This document shows, one piece after another, positions 24,197 through 34,249 of a DNA stretch of 64,000 nucleotides. The first letter of the stretch is position 1. Every line of letters begins with the position of its first letter. The stretch covers positions 68,896,001 to 68,960,000 of the forward strand of contig NC_072795.1 of the NCBI RefSeq assembly GCF_028583425.1, in the 5' to 3' direction. The notes beneath the pieces are model-generated. The model was not told the origin of the DNA, did not search any database, and saw only the letters and a program-made list of their open reading frames with translations. This DNA comes from Eublepharis macularius. Lineage: Eukaryota > Chordata > Lepidosauria > Squamata > Eublepharidae. Position numbers and translations under genes: made by a program.

Positions 24197-24231
24197 CTGA
24201 AGACGCCAGTCACAGCTGCTGGCGAAACGTC
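24197..24231 (+). ncRNA. Hammerhead-ribozyme-like core (minimal type I)
   Basis: CTGAAGA at 24197-24203, stem II gccag (24205-24209) with ctggc (24219-24223), GAAA at 24224-24227, C plus GTC at 24228-24231, and stem I cct/agg. Differs from the 22819 copy by one base next to stem II. All core positions are conserved. Confidence 0.65.
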
Positions 24232-24374
24232 AGGAACTACAATGCCAAGACCACGGCAATACAGCCCGGAAAACCCACAACAACCATCGTTCTCCGGCCG
24301 TGAAAGCCTTCGACAATACATTGTGACACCGCATCTTTGGAATGTGCTCCTTGGGGACCGACATTACTATCTCT

Positions 24375-24590
24375 TCAGCAGGTTTGATTCCCCACTCCTT
24401 CACTTGAAGCCAGCTGGGTGACCTTGGGTCAGTAACAGATCTTCCAGAGCTCTCTCAGCCCCACCCACCTCATAGGGTAATTGTTGTGGGGATAATAATA
24501 ACATACTTTGTAAACCGCTCTGAGTGGGTGTTAAGTTGTCCTGAGGGGTGGTATATAAATCGTATGTTATATATTATGTTATATAAGATT
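24375..24590 (+). repeat. CORE-SINE with L2-type tail (5' truncated)
   Basis: Contains the B-box-like ggtttgattcccc, then cttgaagccagctgggtgac, cttgggtcag, ctctctcagcccca, cctcatagggtaattgttgtgg, ctttgtaaaccgctctgagt and ggtatataaatcg. The first ~30 bp of the tRNA head, present in the 51557 copy, is missing. Confidence 0.85.
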
Positions 24591-25145
24591 CTATACAGTG
24601 CCAACATGATATTGGTAGAATCAAATGTTTCCAGCCTATCTTTTCCTTCAACACCCATCTGCAAGACTGAAAAAGGAACACCACATAGACTGGAAGACCC
24701 ACATGGATAAAAAGCCACATCTCCTCAATGCAGCCACCCATGCTGCATAGCTTTCCACCCATGTGACCCTTCAGACCTCAGCACTGCCTTTCTGACGCTC
24801 ACAGGGAACTGTTGGGGGAAGAGGAGATCTGATTCTGAATCAGTATTCTGATGCTGTATAGAACAGCCCCCAGTCAGTCCTGTCTCCATAGTTTTAAATA
24901 TTAAATAATCTTCATCAATTTATTGCAGTTAAACTTCAGTTTAATGTGTTTGCTGATTTTTGTTTGGATGTTAGTATTATTTTGTTGTGATTTTTAATCG
25001 GATGCTGCCAGCCACCTCAAATACTGTTTTTTTTTAAAAATGCTAAAGCAGGACGTTCATTTTTTACCAAAAAACAAAAAACACTTCTCACCATGACTTG
25101 AACCACAGACTATAATTAAATCCACATTTAGACCATAAATTGACA

Positions 25146-25226
25146 GTGTAATCCTAAACAGAGCTATACTCTTCTAAATCCATTGAAGACAATGGGCCTA
25201 AGAAAGGTTTAACTGTTTAGGACTGC
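25146..25226. repeat. Palindromic short element, copy B
   Basis: gtgtaatcctaaacagagct ... aactgtttaggactgccc. Outer ends complement each other, and the centre tccattgaagacaatggg is itself inverted (ccattg/caatgg). Confidence 0.75.
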
Positions 25227-25714
25227 CCTGGGCAGGCTAGCTGGCCAATGCCAGGGGAGAGGGCCCCCCCCTCTCTCTGAAACAGAGTCATTACAGGAAC
25301 TTCAGATGTTTAGAAAGAGCAATCCCAATAATGACATCATCTGAAAGTACAGTCAGAACAAAGCTCTGTATGCTCCTCAAAAGTTTTATCAAAACAAACT
25401 TGTTTTAGTTACTTTCCATGTGCTTGGCTCTCAGCATTCTCCCCAACAGGAAACATTGGCCAGGAGATCTGCAATGCTTGATCAGCATTGTTCAAGGTTG
25501 GAACTCAGCATCTAAACACTAAGAGTGGATATGTTGTTGTGTGTTTTTTTAAACTACCTAGCAGGGGGAAAAAACATTTTATAAAGAAATAGATTTTTTA
25601 AAACTACACGTGGAAAGAATAAAGAAGTTAGGATGCTTTGGGAGAATACTGATATCTCTTTCCATTCAACTTGAAAAAGCCAATCCTGTTAGTTAATATT
25701 TAGTCCAGAAATCA

Positions 25715-26886
25715 GGTTGTTAAAGTTCAGATGGTTAAATGGGCAATAAACTGTAATAGGGAAATTCCAATGGAAGCTTGGGAAAAGGTATGGAAAAATG
25801 TAGTTAAAATTTCAGCATGTACCACGGTGCGTGAAAATGTTTATAAAATGATGTATAGATGGTATTTAACACCGAAGAAGTTGGCCAATGGTAACAGTCA
25901 GATGTCTGATAAATGTTGGAAATGTAAACAGCATGAAGGTTCATTCTATCATATGTGGTGGACTTGCGATAAGGCAAAACAGTTCTGGGGGGATATAGTT
26001 AAGGTTATGTCGGATATTTTACAAAGGAATATAAATAAAACCCCAGAATTGTTGTTATTATGCATGAACCTAGAGGACTTTGATAAAATGGACAGAGTTA
26101 TGGTATTTTATATGATTACGGCGGCCAGAATGTGTTATGCACTGTTGTGGAAGACTCAGGAGATACCATCTATGGAGGATTGGATTTTGAAAGTTCTGAA
26201 TATGGCAGAAATGGACAAGTTAACAAGGAAATTGAAAGAACAAGAAGAACTGGAATATACATTAAGCTGGGAAAAATTTAAGAAATATGTGGAGAAAAAG
26301 TGGGACATGAAGGGGAAATTGTGGTCTTTGGATAGTTGTTAAGGGGAGATAGAAACTTACTTAAGGTTAAAAGGGGGTATATTATTATATTTTAATGGTA
26401 TAGCATAGAGTTAGAGAGTTACAGTATTGTAGTAGTATAAATTTAAGAGTAAGATAGTATAATTATTTGGGAAAGTATAAGATTGAATAACAAGATTTTA
26501 TGGGTATACAATCCCATACAATATATGATATTTTAGGGATGTAATAGAAGTAATAGATTTATAATACAGATAATAGGGAGTTAAGGAATAGTATATTTTA
26601 TATATATATATGTACTTATTATATGGTTATACAATTTTCATACTCTTAATTTAGATAAGTATTATATTATGATAGTTAATATAAGTAAATCGACTAGATA
26701 TATATGATATATATTATTATAGATTTTAGGATATGATATATTCTTTAGATTAAGTTTGGGATGGAAAACTGTTGGGAGTCACCAGAAAAAGGGGGGGGGG
26801 GAGGATGGGGAAAATGTAATGGGGTGGAAAATGGTAATGACTTGTATGTTTATATTTGTTAACCCATCCAATAAAAATTAAAAAAA
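25715..26886 (+). mobile_element. 5'-truncated L1 LINE with 20 bp TSD
   Basis: A ~1.17 kb insertion carries the C-terminal end of L1 ORF2, an AT-rich ~540 bp 3' region with a G run near 26790, and the end ccaataaaaattaaaaaaaa. An exact 20 bp direct repeat, aatatttagtccagaaatca, flanks it at 25695-25714 and 26887-26906. TSD, A-tail and truncation are hallmarks of target-primed reverse transcription. The perfect TSD and the open 203-codon frame suggest a fairly young event. It is antisense to SH3PXD2A. Confidence 0.9.
25731..26342 (+). pseudogene. L1 ORF2 C-terminal fragment
   Basis: 203 open codons ending in TAA. A CX2C...HX4C zinc-knuckle-like motif (C62, C65, H74, C79; text CWKCKQHEGSFYHMWWTC) is the conserved C-terminal cysteine motif of L1 ORF2p. 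Endonuclease and reverse-transcriptase domains are absent because of the 5' truncation, so it cannot act autonomously. The first ATG is not a genuine start. Confidence 0.85.
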
Positions 26887-27094
26887 AATATTTAGTCCAG
26901 AAATCACAAGGGGAAATGGTGCAGTGAAACAACTATCCCAAATCCCTAACTCCCCAAATCCACAGGATCTGGGCATGTAGCCCTATATGAGTGCAGTCAC
27001 ACATAAATACAGCTGCCCTGTTTATCTATATTCCTAATGATTTTCATATTACTGTACAGAATTTACACTTCTTTCTTTTTCCATTTTGCTTGTT

Positions 27095-27460
27095 TGTTCA
27101 TGTAAAACATTTCTATGCTGCCTTTCCACATGAATCGGGTCTCCAAGGTGGTGAACTTCAAAACATTAAAACATTTCAACATTAAAACATTTAAGGCATT
27201 AAAACAGCATTTAAAACAGAGTATGTATAAAATATTTAAACCATTCGATAAAAACATGCAACACAACCAGGGAGGTGGGCCAGTAAAAGTGTTTGAGGGT
27301 GTGCCAAACAAAACAAAAAGTCTTCACGCATTGGCAGAAGGCAATAGAGGGAGGCAGACAAACCTTCCTGAAGGTGAGGGAGATACAAATCTTCTGGAGA
27401 TTACATGACGTAAAATTGGCCACACACCTGCCTAGGAGGAGCGGTTCGCAATACGCAGGG
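27095..27460 (-). mobile_element. L2-type LINE 3' end fragment
   Basis: Plus text such as atttctatgctgcctttccac, the aaacattaaaaca repeats, and ccaaacaaaacaaaaagtct tcacgcattggcag parallels 49505-49980, where an L2 reverse-transcriptase C-terminus follows on the minus strand. Highly degenerate. Confidence 0.55.
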
Positions 27461-28995
27461 AATATTACTTGTATTATTTTGTACTTCATGGTTGTGAGTA
27501 TATTTATAATGGTTTTATGTATTCCTATGTAATTATTGTATTTTTGTATAAATAAGTAATTTCTGAAATATCTCCAGTTTGTAACTGTCAGGAAGAAGGT
27601 TAGCAGAAACGGGACATGGAATGCTAGCACACCCATAGCAGTTACGAAGTAGAACAACTTGGATTAATATCCCCTTTAGATCCTTTGGACTTTCATCTTC
27701 ATGAATTGATTCAATGTTGAAATATTTTTGAACATGTGTAACAACGATGACTTTGTAATTTACATTATTGTGGTTTTCAATGAGGCACTGTCACTTTAAT
27801 GAACAACCACTGGTCACTTTCATTATTCCAACACTGTTGAATGTATACATAACTTTGACTTTGTATTTTGGCACTTAGCACTTTACTGGAGTCATGCGGA
27901 CTACCTTGAGTATGCTGTAAAATCTGTGACCCTTTTTTTGCTGTTCTGTATGGTTTGAATCTGCCGGTGACTGCCTCTGTGGCATTATTGTGTAACTATA
28001 GACTTGTGAGTTAATTTCAATGAGTATTCTATAAACACACACACTCATTCATAGTCACTGATCTCTCATTTGATCTGGGAAAACTAGATTTAGCCATAAA
28101 TCTGGCTTTTCTCCCAGTTTCACACACCCTTATAAACAAAGTAAATTTAACGTGGTTTGTGACATCTGCACAGAGCAGTTATAGTTCTAACTTAGTCATG
28201 ATCTCCACTACAAGGCTGTTGTCATGTAAACACAATAATAATTATATTTAAAGTGGTATATAAATTATAACAATTCAAAGAAGAGGAAATACATCTGAGA
28301 TGCCTCACTAAAAGGCAAGAAGCAGATTGGTTGGACCTGAATTGCTTCTGGTCCATATGTTTTAATGTACACCATGCTTCTACACAGTTACTTTAAGGGT
28401 TAGAACAGTTAACAGGCATAAGATGCTTTTACAGTAAGAGTTACACAATCCTGGGAAAACTTGGCAATCACCATTGCTAAAATAAACAATAGGTCCTGGC
28501 AATCCTGTTAATTCCCTTCTGTTCTCTCAAGAAACAGCACCAGGAACTTCATTGGATTATTATTTATATTGTTCTTTCCAGCAACTATATGGGTAATCCC
28601 AGGCTTGACTAGATAGTAAAATGACCTCAAAGTCAGATATCAGTCAGGAACTTGATACACCTACTGTGCACCCGTTAACAGACCAAGGATGCAATGTAGT
28701 ATTTCCCTTCTCACACCTAAGCAAAGGGAACCACCAAATCCCACTTCTCAGTTTAACTGCTATCTTGTCTGGTGCTAGTAGCTTCACAAAAGTGTAACAA
28801 AAGGACAGAAATGCAAGAAGGGCCCAAGACCAGTGGCAGAGCACAATTTTTGTGCGGATGAGGTCTCAGACATTCCTGGCATCTCCAGTAAAGAATGTCA
28901 GGACCAAGGAAAAGCTTGTTCTACAGCTTGCAAATATGCTGGTAGTCAGACTCTGAGAGTAGTCAACACTAAGCTAGCAGGGCTCATTGTTATAG

Positions 28996-29354
28996 CAGGG
29001 GTAGCCAGTCTCTGGTGTGCTTGTGCAACAGCAGCGTATCAGCCTGTTTTGCTTGGCATGCAGATGTTGGTTCTCCACTGAAGCAACCAAGGGAAGTCCA
29101 TGAAGTGTAGCCAGTTCAGCTGGGGCTTGCGATGTGAGAGAAGGCAACGGGCATAGTTCGTGCCTTTCTGTCATGGCCTCCTATGCAGCAGCTAGTCAGG
29201 TCCAAGGCAGCACCAATGAAACTTGGTTTGTTTCCATGATTCTGATCAAATATGACCCTTGTCCCACCTTTTTTGTTTACTGGCATAGCAACATCTTCTC
29301 AGGTAGATGCTACTTTGTTTTTGGCACCCAGGACAAAAAGATTGCCCACCTCTG
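28996..29354. mobile_element. Nonautonomous hAT-type element
   Basis: Ends are CAGGGGTAGCCAgTCT... and ...AGATTGCCCACCTCTG. The right end complemented is CAGAGGTGGGCAATCT, a typical hAT terminal repeat. Flanking 8-mers tgttatag (28988-28995) and gtttatag (29355-29362) agree at 6 of 8 positions, as for an old hAT TSD. 359 bp, no transposase. Confidence 0.6.
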
Positions 29355-29609
29355 GTTTATAGTTAAGCACAGACTAGGCTGCAGCTATGATCAAGAACCA
29401 ATGACCTAAATGATTAAATTGAAATAAATAGATTTATTGTATATATTCAATGAGTTGGATCCACCAATAGCCACTGGATTTAATCAATTTTATTAAACAT
29501 ATAGAAGCAGCCAGATTGATCTGAACAAAAATATTTGTACAAATAAGTGTTCAAATAGGCAAATGGTCATGTGAGTAAATCATTCTGAAGTTGTAAAGAA
29601 GCTCCACGG

Positions 29610-30460
29610 TTACAAGTGATTCCCACACTGCTCCAAAGAGGGTTGGTGCATCAGCCTGTTGGAGGAAATTTAATAATGTGTAAACTACTGTATGATATTC
29701 CAATTTGGATTAGGGCTTTTGACCAGGTCATTGAATATGTTCAATCCAAATTTCTGCGGAAAATTTTGGGCCAACCAAAGTGTGTTCCATATGCAGTTCT
29801 CTGCTTAGAAACGGGTTTAATCTTAATGGTAATGAGGGCCTGGCTACTGGCTTCATATACACTATAACTGTGATCTGAGGAGCTTTTTACATCAAATTCA
29901 GAGTCCAATCTGTAAGATTGGTTAATGTATATTGAGGGAAAAATTAAAGTTATGGGTATTTCTAGGGACTCGCTGTCAATGTTAAAATCAAATGTAGTGA
30001 GAATGGCTCCATATTTATCCTCCTTTGCAGGTACCACACCAACACAGGGTGTTTTCCATAGCAAGGTGTAATGCTATTCCTTTGGCTATTTTATATGGCA
30101 GATGTAATAGGATACCCTGCTCAACCAGATATTGTTTGTGTAAACAAAAAGGTGTTGAGTCAATTACACATGTTCTTCTCCATTGTCATCTGTATGTTGA
30201 TATACATCACACATATCTAACATCTGTTCTAGCTAGTATGATGGATTGTCCTGATTCTCTTAAAGTTTATAAATTGTTGAATGATTCCTTTCCTGAGGTT
30301 ACCAAGATGGTGGATAAGTTTCTCTATGCTGCTTTGAAGTCGCGTCAAAGGTTATCACAGAATTAAGTTAGGAGGGTGTTTTTTTAAAAAAATTGTCCCT
30401 ATTTTAATAACCTGTATTGTTGATATGCCAATAAAGGCTAACTTGAACTTAAACCTAATA
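29610..30460 (+). mobile_element. Degenerate non-LTR retrotransposon, 3' part
   Basis: The first frame (29616-29867) gives KLLYDIPIWIR, VQSKFLRKILGQPKC and LCLETGLI, a post-RT segment of LINE ORF2. The second (30025-30366) gives CLCKQKGVESITHVLLHC, a CX2C..HX4C finger-like end. Frame is lost between them. The 3' terminus near 30455 reads gatatgccaataaaggctaa. Possibly the same family as 6600-7930, which covers the RT core. Confidence 0.65.
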
Positions 30461-30567
30461 TGTAAAGCCCAAGCAAACTCTACCATTAACTTTAAGAGTC
30501 TGCTCTCACAGGAGCTTCTGAAGCTAAGTACTCATCTCCCTCCATAGTTGCAACCTGACACAGTTTG

Positions 30568-30725
30568 GAAGGCAGCACAGCTCAATGGTCAAGCATCTGC
30601 TTTGCATGTCCCAAATAATCAGTGATGTGAAAGATATCTACCCGAGACCCTAGAGTACTGCTACCAGGTCAGAGTAGACAATTGATAGACCAATGATCTA
30701 ATGTAGCCGAAGGCAACCTCGTGCA
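30568..30725 (+). repeat. tRNA-derived SINE (plus strand)
   Basis: An A-box-like head, cacagctcaatggtcaagca, is followed by tctgctttgcatgtccc. The tail includes tagagtactgctaccaggtc and gaccaatgatctaatgtagc. Same family as 22935-23125, in the opposite orientation. Confidence 0.6.
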
Positions 30726-31351
30726 TTCAGGTTCCTATTAACAGTACATAAAATCACACACAAACAAGCATACAGAATTGCTGCCTTGTAGTTTGACTCC
30801 TTGGGTTCTACAAACAAGTCAACCATTTTAAAGTAAAATATTACTTCGTATATACATTTTACAGCTGTAACAATGAAGGAAAATGGAAAAGAATCCATGA
30901 AAGTTTTACAGGTTACTCAACCTGTAAAAAGTCCCACATTCTGTATATAGGTGGCAATCATAGCAAAAGTAACAAACCTGCAACTACTTAAAAATGCAAT
31001 CATTCAAAAAGAAGCAACAGTGGTAAAGTACTCATTAAACAACAGCTCAGCTCCAACCTTTCATTTAAGCCATAGGGACAAGAAGTATTGAACTTCAAAA
31101 TTCAGAAGACAACTCATTGAAAAAACTAAGTGTGCAAATCTGGCCAATTAAACTTCTGTGGATCAAACTTTTGAATTTTCATTTCCATGTTTGCCATATA
31201 AAAATGCTGAACAAGAAGAGCAAGACTCTCACACCAATTAACAATGAACAAGTTTATATTTTATACTTTATTTTTAGAATTTGTAAATCTATAGCATTAC
31301 TGAGTAAGAGGATGTATTTGGTGGCCATTTTACACATTTAGACAGAGGTAG

Positions 31352-32261
31352 GGTGGATAAAAATCAATGATTTTTTTAAAAAAATCAATGATTTTTTTAA
31401 TTTAAATCGGATTTTTTTATTTAAATCGGATTTTTTTATTTAAATTGGATTTTTTTAAATAAATTGCTTTTTGAGGAAAATATATTACCATCCAAAGGTT
31501 ATTCCATCATGAAATAAAGATTAGTTTTTAATTATGTAGAATAAAGCTGTATATGTTTAATTTTTTTGGTAAATAAATTCCATTAATCCATTCACAATGT
31601 CATGCTCTTCCAGAGGTTTTTGTAAGATTATTGGGCAGTTTCTCTGCCTACAAGATATTATCACAGGTGCTTGGTTTTGCAGTTCTCAAAACTGAATTTG
31701 TGTCAGCTCAGCAGAGATCACATGCCTCTTCTTCACAGCAAAAATGTTATAACATGAACAGAGTTGAGAAAAAGACCTTAATCCTATTGTTCTACAAACC
31801 TATGAAGACAGAATCAACCCCTCCAGTGCTAAGTTTCAAGAAGTTCAGTGAATAGAAACAATCTTTTTCTGATTGTTTGGAGTGGAATAGATCTGCACAA
31901 GAAGAAACTAAGTGTGAGGAGGGAGGGGCAAGCAGTACAAAATGAAAGTGAAACTTTTTGAGCACAATACTGCACAAGTCTTTGGATCTTTTGTGTGTAT
32001 GACCTGAGGTTTATCACATTCTTTCCTTGGAGGAAAAAACCTATAATGGCAGCAGGCCGTAAAAGAGACCCAGTTTGGGAATACTTTAATGAAGTTCCTT
32101 TACCTATCGGTAAGGCAGGCATCTACTTGCATATTAAAGTTATACCAGCAAGAATTAGTCTTTATGTAGAAAACTATGATTTAAATCAAGCCTTAATGAC
32201 TAGTGATTTAAATCGTGATTTAAATCGTGATTTAAATCAGTTTGATTTAAATCAAATCCAC
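31352..32261 (+). mobile_element. Deleted hAT DNA transposon with 8 bp TSD
   Basis: The 910 bp element is flanked by exact 8-mers agaggtag (31344-31351 and 32262-32269). Its ends are ggtggataaaaatcaatga and ...gatttaaatcaaatccac. Left subterminal region: five ~20 bp repeats of (a)aatcggattttttt type (31360-31460). Right subterminal region: four repeats of gatttaaatcgt type (32185-32250). These could be transposase-binding arrays. Inside is the N-terminus of a BED-finger transposase, but the catalytic body is missing, so this is an internal deletion derivative. Confidence 0.75.
32046..32160 (+). pseudogene. hAT transposase N-terminal (BED finger) remnant
   Basis: Translation from the ATG at 32046 reads MAAGRKRDPVWEYFNEV, matching the conserved KR.PVWxYF start of BED zinc fingers in hAT transposases. 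The expected CX2C...H finger ligands that should follow are not preserved, and the frame ends in the right subterminal repeats. Confidence 0.6.
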
Positions 32262-32510
32262 AGAGGTAGACCCAAATTTGACATCGAGACTGCCAGAGCC
32301 TCTTTTTCAAACTTACTCTTCATCTTCTTCTCCCAGCACTGCAAACCACTTGAAAAAGAACTGTGTCCTATTTTGCTTCAAGATAAACCTCTAGGAGATG
32401 CTGCGAGAAAGACTGAAAAATGCTAGACTACACCCAGGGCCAATTCTTGGCCCAGGTGATCCAAACAGCCACAACCAGGCACAGGTGCCACCACAGCTTT
32501 CTCCCAGCTG

Positions 32511-33146
32511 GTGGCAGTGCTGGAGAAGGCAATGGGTGTGCTCAAACCCATCCAACGTATCATCAATGGTCTACAACCCATCCTGGAAAATGATGCCTCT
32601 CTCTCACAAGCCCTGGGTGGAAGACCTCTCCTTGCCTACAGACAGCCCCCCAACCTGAAACGACTTCTCACTTACAATCATGAATCGGCTAGCAGAGTCG
32701 CCAGCACAGGTACCAGGCCCTGCAACAGACCCAGATACCAGCTCTGCCCTTATATCTACCCAGGAAATACAATTACAGGACCCAATGGCATCAACTACAC
32801 TGTCTCGGGCTCTTACAACTGCTCATCCTCCAATGTGATATATGCCCTCATGTGCCAACAATGCCCATCTGCTCTGTACATTGGACAAACCAGCCAACCT
32901 CTGAGCAAAAGAATAAATGGACACAAATCTGACATTAAAAATGGCAACATCCAGAAACCAGTGGGAGAACATTTCAATCTACCAGGACATTCCATCAAGA
33001 ACTTAAAGGTCACTGCAGTTCAACAGAAACCTTTCAAAAACAAAATCCAGCGGGAAGCTGCTGAATTGGAATTCATATGTAAATTTGACTCAGTCAAGCT
33101 GGGATTGAATAGAGACTATGAATGGCTATCTCATTATCAGAAGTAA
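32511..33146 (+). CDS. PLE polyprotein C-terminus with GIY-YIG endonuclease (fragment)
   Basis: 211 open codons. The PLE linker reads RPLLAYRQPPNLKRLL (residues 38-53). The GIY-YIG domain follows: NVIYALMCQQCPSALYIGQT with the IY (110-111) and YIG (123-125) halves, catalytic-type arginine in KRINGHKSD (R134), conserved histidines (H138, H154, H160) and glutamate in REAAELEF. C115 and C118 form the CX2C insert typical of PLE endonucleases. In intact elements this domain nicks target DNA for a telomerase-like reverse transcriptase, which is absent here. The first ATG is internal to the original protein. The frame is still open, which suggests moderate age. Confidence 0.85.
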   Translation: MAVLEKAMGVLKPIQRIINGLQPILENDASLSQALGGRPLLAYRQPPNLKRLLTYNHESASRVASTGTRPCNRPRYQLCPYIYPGNTITGPNGINYTVSGSYNCSSSNVIYALMCQQCPSALYIGQTSQPLSKRINGHKSDIKNGNIQKPVGEHFNLPGHSIKNLKVTAVQQKPFKNKIQREAAELEFICKFDSVKLGLNRDYEWLSHYQK

Positions 33147-33262
33147 CTGACTTCCTTAACAGAAGCAAACTGATCTCCATATCAGAAGCTACTGATTGCA
33201 CCTACTCCCCCCTCCCCTCTCCACCTATATATCTGACCAGTTTCTTCTTGCCCTCCATGCAT

Positions 33263-33300
33263 CTGACGAAGAGAACTGTGATTCTCGAAAGCTTATGCTA
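33263..33300 (+). ncRNA. Hammerhead-ribozyme-like core in PLE 3' region
   Basis: CTGACGA (33263-33269), stem II gagaa (33271-33275) with ttctc (33282-33286) and loop ctgtga, GAAA (33287-33290), stem III gc/gc (33291-33292 with 33297-33298) around ttat, then TA completing a C-U-A cleavage triplet. All conserved core residues fit a hammerhead. No convincing stem I is visible around the core, which weakens the call. Position 117 bp after the endonuclease stop fits PLE terminal ribozymes. Confidence 0.6.
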
Positions 33301-33406
33301 CAGTAAAGTTGGTTAGTCTTAAAGGTGCTACTGGACTCTTTTTGATTTCTCTACTACAGACTAACACGGCTAACTCCTCTGCACCTTTTTTTGGATCATG
33401 CCCATG

Positions 33407-34181
33407 TCTACTCATGAGTATTTTATGGGTGTTTGCTGTGAAAAAAAACAGGTCTCAAAACAGAAAATGCATTCTTTATCTGCACCTTATCACAAATTAC
33501 CACCCCCTTGCCCCCCCCCGGTCGATCCAGCCCTGCCTAGCAGTGCTCTCCCCCCCCCATGGCATCAGTCGAGGGGGGGGGTTTGGGAAGAGATCGGGGA
33601 GCTCCCTCTTCCTCCAGCCCCTCAACCACCACTCAGCTTGTGCACGGCCCTCCCAAGGCCCTGCGGAGGCAGCAGGAGCCCCAACCCCCCAGCCACTGCA
33701 GGACTTTGGGAGCGCCTCGCCACTGCGCTGAGCCTTTGCAGGCCTCTGGAAGCCCTGAGAAGGCAGTAGGGAGGCAAACCGTTTTGCCCCTGTCTCGTTT
33801 CTTATCCCTGCATATTGCGCCTGCATGGGTATAAGGAAGGAGTGAGTGGTTGGGAATACGGTTTGCCTTTTATATAGTAGAATATGGAATTGCACAATTG
33901 TGCTATTCTACTGTTCACATATTTATGAAACACTTTTGCATTTAAAACTTTGAGTGGGAAATCACCAGTAGAGAACAGAGTACGACGCATGCCCAGTTTC
34001 TATAGAAGCTGAAAGACAAAATAATGGTATAGTGTAATCCTGCATATGCTCATAAAAAAAGGAAAGTTGGGTGGGAATGCGTCAATGTAATTTGTGACAA
34101 GGTGCAGATAAAGAACGCATTTTCTGTTTTGAGACCTTTTTTTTTCATGGCAAACACCCATAAAATACGCATGAGGATGAT
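33407..34181. repeat. Inverted repeat (95 bp arms, ~590 bp between)
   Basis: Arm 33407-33501 and arm 34087-34181 are reverse complements at roughly 90% or better (shared text attttatgggtgtttg, ggtctcaaaacagaaaatgc, ctttatctgcacctt, tcacaaattac). The enclosed part is GC-rich with long C/G runs (33505-33760) and then AT-rich with a hairpin at 33879-33913. Could be a foldback DNA transposon or two inverted insertions. No transposase seen. Confidence 0.7.
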
Positions 34182-34249
34182 GGATGTGAAAGGTGAGTTT
34201 TCAAAGTGGATCAGGAAGATGCAGCTTTGGGACAGGGAAAACCTGTACT

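Larger units (their letters stand above)
23984..24322. mobile_element. PLE-type inverted pair (138 bp arms) with 12 bp imperfect TSD
   Basis: Arms 23982-24119 and 24150-24287 are each 138 bp, reverse complements at roughly 95% identity, around a 30 bp spacer rich in gtgac repeats. The right arm continues into cgttctccggccgtgaaagc...acaatacatt. Direct repeats gtgacacagcat (23972-23983) and gtgacaccgcat (24323-24334) differ at one base and fit a TSD. Each arm is the same terminal unit as the solo copy at 22764. The plus-oriented arm has an intact hammerhead-like core. The minus-oriented arm has a damaged one. Confidence 0.75.
32500..33385 (+). mobile_element. 5'-truncated Penelope-like element
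   Basis: Carries the linker and GIY-YIG endonuclease of a PLE polyprotein (ORF 32511-33146), a ~115 bp 3' untranslated segment, a hammerhead-like core (33263-33300) and a terminal segment aaagttggttagtcttaaag ... ctacagactaacacggctaa. That terminal segment recurs at 45652-45764 and 53057-53155. The reverse-transcriptase part is missing. Confidence 0.8.

Noticed and set aside
33309..33895. Overlapping GC-rich frames of 90-140 codons
   Set aside because: Compositional: long C/G runs between inverted repeat arms, with no recognisable protein.
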